Positions 60,107-64,000 of a stretch of 64,000 bases of DNA are shown here, in pieces (the first letter of the stretch is position 1; each line of letters begins with the position of its first letter). The DNA is from Rhynchopus sp. YZ270_cl-10 (taxonomy: Eukaryota > Euglenozoa > Diplonemea > Diplonemida > Diplonemidae), in contig OZ037885.1 of the NCBI GenBank assembly GCA_964035575.1, forward strand, positions 806,001-870,000, in the 5' to 3' direction. Position numbers and translations under genes: made by a program. Below the pieces are notes generated by a model. The model was not told the DNA's origin. It saw nothing but the letters and a program-made list of their open reading frames with translations, and searched no databases.

Positions 60107-60126
60107 GGAATTTGCAGTTTTTTTTA

Positions 60127-60330
60127 TATAAAACAACTTGTTGTCAAATCTAAAAAGATTGGAGGCAGCGCTGCGGGAAAAACAAAAACGGATTGAAAAA
60201 GACAAGAAGCTCGCTTGTTTCTTTTTGAGTACTCAATTAACCACAAACAACACTTCAGTTTAACACAATTTTTTTCACCTTTTTGTTTTCCGGCTTTGAG
60301 CGCACAAACAAAAGACCCGATCTTTTTTTT
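60127..60330 (+). repeat. Family F repeat, copy 2
   Basis: About 200 bp, counterpart of 48672-48861, starting 20 bp after the coiled-coil stop codon, so it probably lies in the 3' UTR. It ends CCCGATC plus a T run and is followed at once by a family B copy. Confidence 0.8.
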
Positions 60331-60336
60331 CCCCCT

Positions 60337-60444
60337 TCTGTAAACGAAATGGATGTAGGACTGTATGGTTGGGTGTCCACCCCCGGTACAGCCAGTCATT
60401 GTACCAAGGTACACTGTCAAAGGGCTGCATTTCAAATCAACTTT
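60337..60444 (+). repeat. Family B repeat
   Basis: GTAAACGAAATGGATGTAGG through GGTACAGCCAGTCATTGTACC to CATTTCAAATCAACTTT. It is one of the cleanest copies of the middle region. Confidence 0.8.
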
Positions 60445-62017
60445 TTGAATGAATGAACGAAAGAAAACCTATATGATGACCGTTTTCATCAACACCCAAT
60501 ACCCTTGGAGGCTATGGTGAGGATGCTCAAAATTGGGGTGCTAAAATTCTCAAATATTAGCAGCATTTTGATCATATGCCCCCGAGGTAATAAAAAAGAA
60601 GGCTTTGACCATCATTGAACCCTGCCCCTGGTCACCTCCCAAGGTGGGTACTATGGGCAATTGTCGATAGCAATAAAACCAAAAAAAACAAGAACAAATA
60701 AAAAAACAAAAAAACAAAATGTGTGTACAGAACCTGTCCTCAGACAGGTGATTGTCGAAACTACAAAAAAAAAAAGAAAAAAATACAACAAAACGCATCT
60801 AGATAGATCATGCAAAGTGGTCTCTTTACTACAACCGTTTTAGGTTGTGAATCACCGTGAGGCTTGGACTCATATTTACGTACCCTTTTAAGATGACCAA
60901 AGCACAAAGCGGCTTAGGTTCATCTTCTAAATTTTTCTTATTTTTTTCCCCCCCTCTTTTTTTCCCATCTATCCGTAAGTCATCATTTTTTTGTTTCCTT
61001 TTTTTTTTTGTATTTCTGTACTTTTTGTTCGATGTAATAAATGTAATAAAGAGAAAGGTTCCATGTGTGTATATGCCATTGTTTTATTGGAGTGTATTTT
61101 ATTTTATTTTGGAAAAAAAAAACAGAAATTAAAAAAAAGAAAATTGCAGAGAGATCACACAGGTACGTCATCAAACGTTAGAATACTTAGACGCTACCTT
61201 GTTTTTTTTCTTTGTTCATGTCTTTTTTTTTTGCGATAACGAATATGATAAGGTGACTAAGCACGAGAGGCTTAGGATCATCATATAAACTTTTCTTTTT
61301 TTCCCCTTCTTTTTTCTTTTTCCTTTTTTTAGCACGATTTCCTCGCGCAAAAAACCTCCCCGTTAGACCCTGAAAAACACCAATTTCAGGTTCTCTTTTG
61401 ATAGTGTCTGGCGTCACACGTGGACTTCACTGTTCATACTGTCACAGCTGTATGTGTGTAAGATTCTTAACGATGACCAAAAAAAAGCACCGCGAGGCTT
61501 AGGTTCATCTTCCTCTCCCTAGAACTGCTCGTTTTATGGCACACTGTTTCCCTAAAACCCCTTGGCACCTCCGATAACCCCCAATCCCTTTAAGAATATG
61601 ATATGCATGAAATGCGTCTGTAAAAAAAGCATTTTGTCTCGAAAACTGCAAAAAAAAAAAAAGGTGGAATTTCTAGAATGACGAATGGGGAGGTGGTATC
61701 TTGCCCCCACGATGTTGTAGAACGCAAGAGGTGCGGTGAGGTTGCAGAGCAGAAGGGAGAACCTAAATCAATGAAGGGGAGGAAGAGGAGGAGGAGGAGG
61801 AGGAACGAGAGTGGCCAAATATGAAGTCATATAATCCTCTTTTTTTGGTGACTATGCTCAAGAGGCTTAGGATCATATAAACTTTTCTCTTTTTTTTGAA
61901 ATGCCCTGCGTCAGTAGAGAGGCTGGCACTTTTCAAGGTCCCTTTAATTTTGTGTATATTTTTTTGTCGCTCTCTTTATCTCTCCAACGCAACACACCAA
62001 CATCATTGTGTACTCTA

Positions 62018-63421
62018 CAGTGTGACACAGAATTAATGGCCGATGACGACATTTTGTAAAAATTGTTATATTATTCTAAAAAATAGGCAAAATTTGACTC
62101 ATTTCATTGCATTTTCAACTGGCCGTGTATGAAAAGTGTGTGTGTGGGGAAAATATTAACATGGAAATATCCCTTTTTGGTAAAAAAGGGTGTATGTGTA
62201 AAAAAAAAAAATACAGTGTAGCAGTACAAACGAGTGGGTGCACAAAAATAAATAGAGCATGCATTAGTATTTTGTGTGCATTCCGTTGGAATTGCGAACT
62301 GCGTCTAGGCGTCGTGGCATTGACATGATGTAACGTGCAACGAAGCTATTGTCCATCTTGGACCATTCCTTGTTGATGGCACGTTTAAGTGCTGACACGT
62401 CTTTGGGCTCCCGTTCGTTGACTGCAGTCTGCAGCTTGGCCCACAGGTTCTCAATAGGATTGAGATCAGGGGAGTTGCCTGGCCAGTCAGCTTTAGGGAG
62501 GAACGAGAAAGGTTGGGAGGAGAGGAATGCTTGAGTAACGTTCGCAGTGTGGCAGGGTGCCCCATCCTGCTGAAACGTGTAGCTACTGTCAGGCAGGAGT
62601 TCTTTTATTTCTTTGAGCGCTTTCTGTAAGACGAGCGTACGGTACTTCTCTGCATTGAGAGCACCGTCATAGAAATAGAGCTTCGTCTTACCTCTGGTGG
62701 TGATTCCTCCCCAGACGTGAACCTTCTGCGTAGCCCTGACCTTATCAACGGTTGGGGGCGGCTCATCACCATCTGCAACCCAGACAACATCGTTCTTCTT
62801 GCTCACCCGAGAAAAAAGCCAAAAGTCTTTTTCATCGGTGAACATCACCTTTGACCAGTCGGTGTTTCGATGCGTTTCAGCAAACTCTATCCGGGCAGTG
62901 ATGTTCTTTTCCGAGAGCTTTGGTTTGCTCTTCGTTTGAACGGGCTTCAGCCCCTTCTCCTTCAGGCACCTGCGGACACTCTCCCTCGAAATCTGTAGTC
63001 GCGACGATACTTTCCTGCAAGACTGAAACCGCTTGCCCCGCATGTGTCTAACCACCCTATTCTTAACGGTGTCGGTGGTGGCCGATCTCTTGCGTCCCCT
63101 CCCTGGCTTGTCCGAAAAATTCCGCTCTCCAGCGCGGTACTCCTTCACCCACCTACCCAAACTCCTCTTCGCAACGTTCAGCAACTCCGCCACCTCATCA
63201 TGGCTCTTACCGCCAACAACGACTAGCGACGCTGCCTGTAGGCGCAACCCTTCCCTCGTGGCCTCAGTGTTCACTTTACCCTTAACCATTATATTTTTGC
63301 TTTTATTGTGTTCCTGGGCGTAAATATTTTATGTTTTGGGGGTGTTTTGAATATGTCCTTGTCAAAATTTGCCGTTTTTTTATAAAATGTCTTCATCGGC
63401 CATTAATTCTGTGTCACACTG
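62018..63421 (-). mobile_element. Complete Tc1/mariner transposon with TA target
   Basis: TIRs of about 45 bp start CAGTGTGACACAGAATTAAT and differ at two positions (C/A and G/A). TA flanks both sides (62016-62017, 63422-63423). It holds a single intact transposase frame. The high TIR identity and open frame suggest recent arrival or activity. Confidence 0.95.
62264..63289 (-). CDS. Tc1/mariner transposase, DD37E type
   Basis: 341 residues, normal for the family, no stops. An N-terminal helix-turn-helix pair (SHDEVAELLNVAKRSLGRWV; VSSRLQISRESVRRCLKEKG) with a GRGRKR AT-hook-like linker binds the TIRs. The catalytic triad is D (MFTDEKDFW), D (QQDGAPCHTA) and E (SPDLNPIENLW). I count 37 residues between the second D and E, so this is DD37E rather than Tc1's DD34E. 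It catalyses cut-and-paste transposition into TA. It is encoded on the strand opposite to host genes. Confidence 0.93.
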   Translation of the reverse strand: MVKGKVNTEATREGLRLQAASLVVVGGKSHDEVAELLNVAKRSLGRWVKEYRAGERNFSDKPGRGRKRSATTDTVKNRVVRHMRGKRFQSCRKVSSRLQISRESVRRCLKEKGLKPVQTKSKPKLSEKNITARIEFAETHRNTDWSKVMFTDEKDFWLFSRVSKKNDVVWVADGDEPPPTVDKVRATQKVHVWGGITTRGKTKLYFYDGALNAEKYRTLVLQKALKEIKELLPDSSYTFQQDGAPCHTANVTQAFLSSQPFSFLPKADWPGNSPDLNPIENLWAKLQTAVNEREPKDVSALKRAINKEWSKMDNSFVARYIMSMPRRLDAVRNSNGMHTKY

Positions 63422-63423
63422 TA

Positions 63424-64000
63424 CTTTGACGCACTTTACCATCTGCATGCATCAAACCCCCCAGACTATTCTTTACGTGGCGACAATCGAAGGCTACGGC
63501 TTATCTTATCAATAATATTTTTTTTTTTTTTTTGCGACATCGATTGTGATCAAGGATACCTAAGCGCAGTGAGGCTTAGAATCATCTTATACACTGTGTG
63601 TATTTTTTCCCCTCTCTTTTGGAGATGAAGCGTGAGTGAGGCACACCCTTCTCGCCCTTAATCTGTCAATTTTTTTTTTCTCTCTTTTTCCTCCACCTCC
63701 CCACCCTCTTTTTTGGGTTCCATTTTGTGCAGACTACGATTGTCTTCGCGTATGGTTGTTGATGAAATATATTAAAAAAAAAGGTAATCTTTGGATTTCC
63801 CCCCCTTTTCCTATATTCTCCCTGAAATGGTTGACTGTATATTGTGTACTTTGATTGCTATCAGAGTTTTTGGTGTATTTTTTTGTGTCTTCCGACGCTT
63901 TGTGTTGGTAGAAAAAGAAAGACAACAATACATCCTGAAGCACAATGCAGTCAACTATACATTCCCCATAGCCCCTCTGCAATCTGTACACGCACCGCCA
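63424..64000. other. Gene-free window end with one family A copy
   Basis: Family A-like copy at 63552-63600 (ATACCTAAGCGCAGTGAGGC, TTAGAATCATCTTATAC). The remainder is T-rich and no exon could be recognised; a gene may begin beyond the window. Confidence 0.5.

Larger units (their letters stand above)
60107..62017. other. Intergenic with family F, B and several A copies
   Basis: No gene seen. Family F (60127-60330) directly follows the coiled-coil stop, then family B (60337-60444). Family A copies are at about 60846, 60890, 61250, 61473 and 61846, the densest set in the window. The rest is A/T-rich with GGA repeats near 61780. Confidence 0.6.

Overview
The window looks like nuclear DNA of a protist with spliceosomal introns, most probably a euglenozoan and perhaps a diplonemid; this is an inference, and my confidence is about 0.5. 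The pointers are these. All eleven host genes I can support lie on the + strand, and only the two transposase genes are on the - strand. A pyrimidine tract plus AG precedes many start codons at short range, as expected for spliced-leader acceptors. A phosphofructo-2-kinase carries N-terminal ankyrin repeats and a dead bisphosphatase domain, an arrangement known from trypanosomatids. A mitochondrial ribosomal protein bL17 carries long extensions. I assembled seventeen GT-AG introns by joining reading frames; thirteen donors begin GTAT and fourteen introns are in phase 0.

Layout: 1-2178, a MULE-like element stuffed with an octamer array. 2179-3774, a secreted or surface protein with two LamG-like repeats. 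5400-7608, a GC-rich block with a (GGGCGT)n array. 7965-9506, a CUB-tyrosinase. 11047-18765, a SERCA-type Ca2+ ATPase in six exons, whose first intron holds a TIR element with two long heptamer arrays. 20320-24692, a TA-flanked MITE and a 2.9 kb long-TIR element with a second element nested in one TIR. 24990-25607, a small membrane protein. 26102-28303, a divergent EF-2-family GTPase. 29179-32549, an intact hAT transposon. 32649-35650, mitochondrial bL17. 36158-39726, Sec23. 42065-45690, ankyrin-PFK-2. 50074-51750, a carboxylesterase. 53119-55642, a CAMK-like kinase. 57060-60106, a coiled-coil protein lacking its 5' end. 62018-63421, an intact Tc1/mariner (DD37E) transposon.

The genes share no obvious pathway. 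They cover calcium transport, COPII secretion, mitochondrial translation, glycolytic control and surface or secreted proteins, as expected of a co-oriented housekeeping cluster. Spaces and introns are filled by short dispersed repeat families that I call A (about 45 bp, CTAAGC/GCTTAG stem), B (about 115 bp), C (about 130 bp, strong hairpin), D (about 65 bp), F (about 200 bp) and G (about 120-150 bp). B, C and D end in nearly the same tail (CAACT..ACTTT then a T run). At least 8 of 17 introns carry one or more of these. The most striking material is the group of TIR-bounded, non-autonomous elements that carry long perfect short-unit arrays. No rRNA, tRNA, CRISPR or prokaryotic feature was seen.
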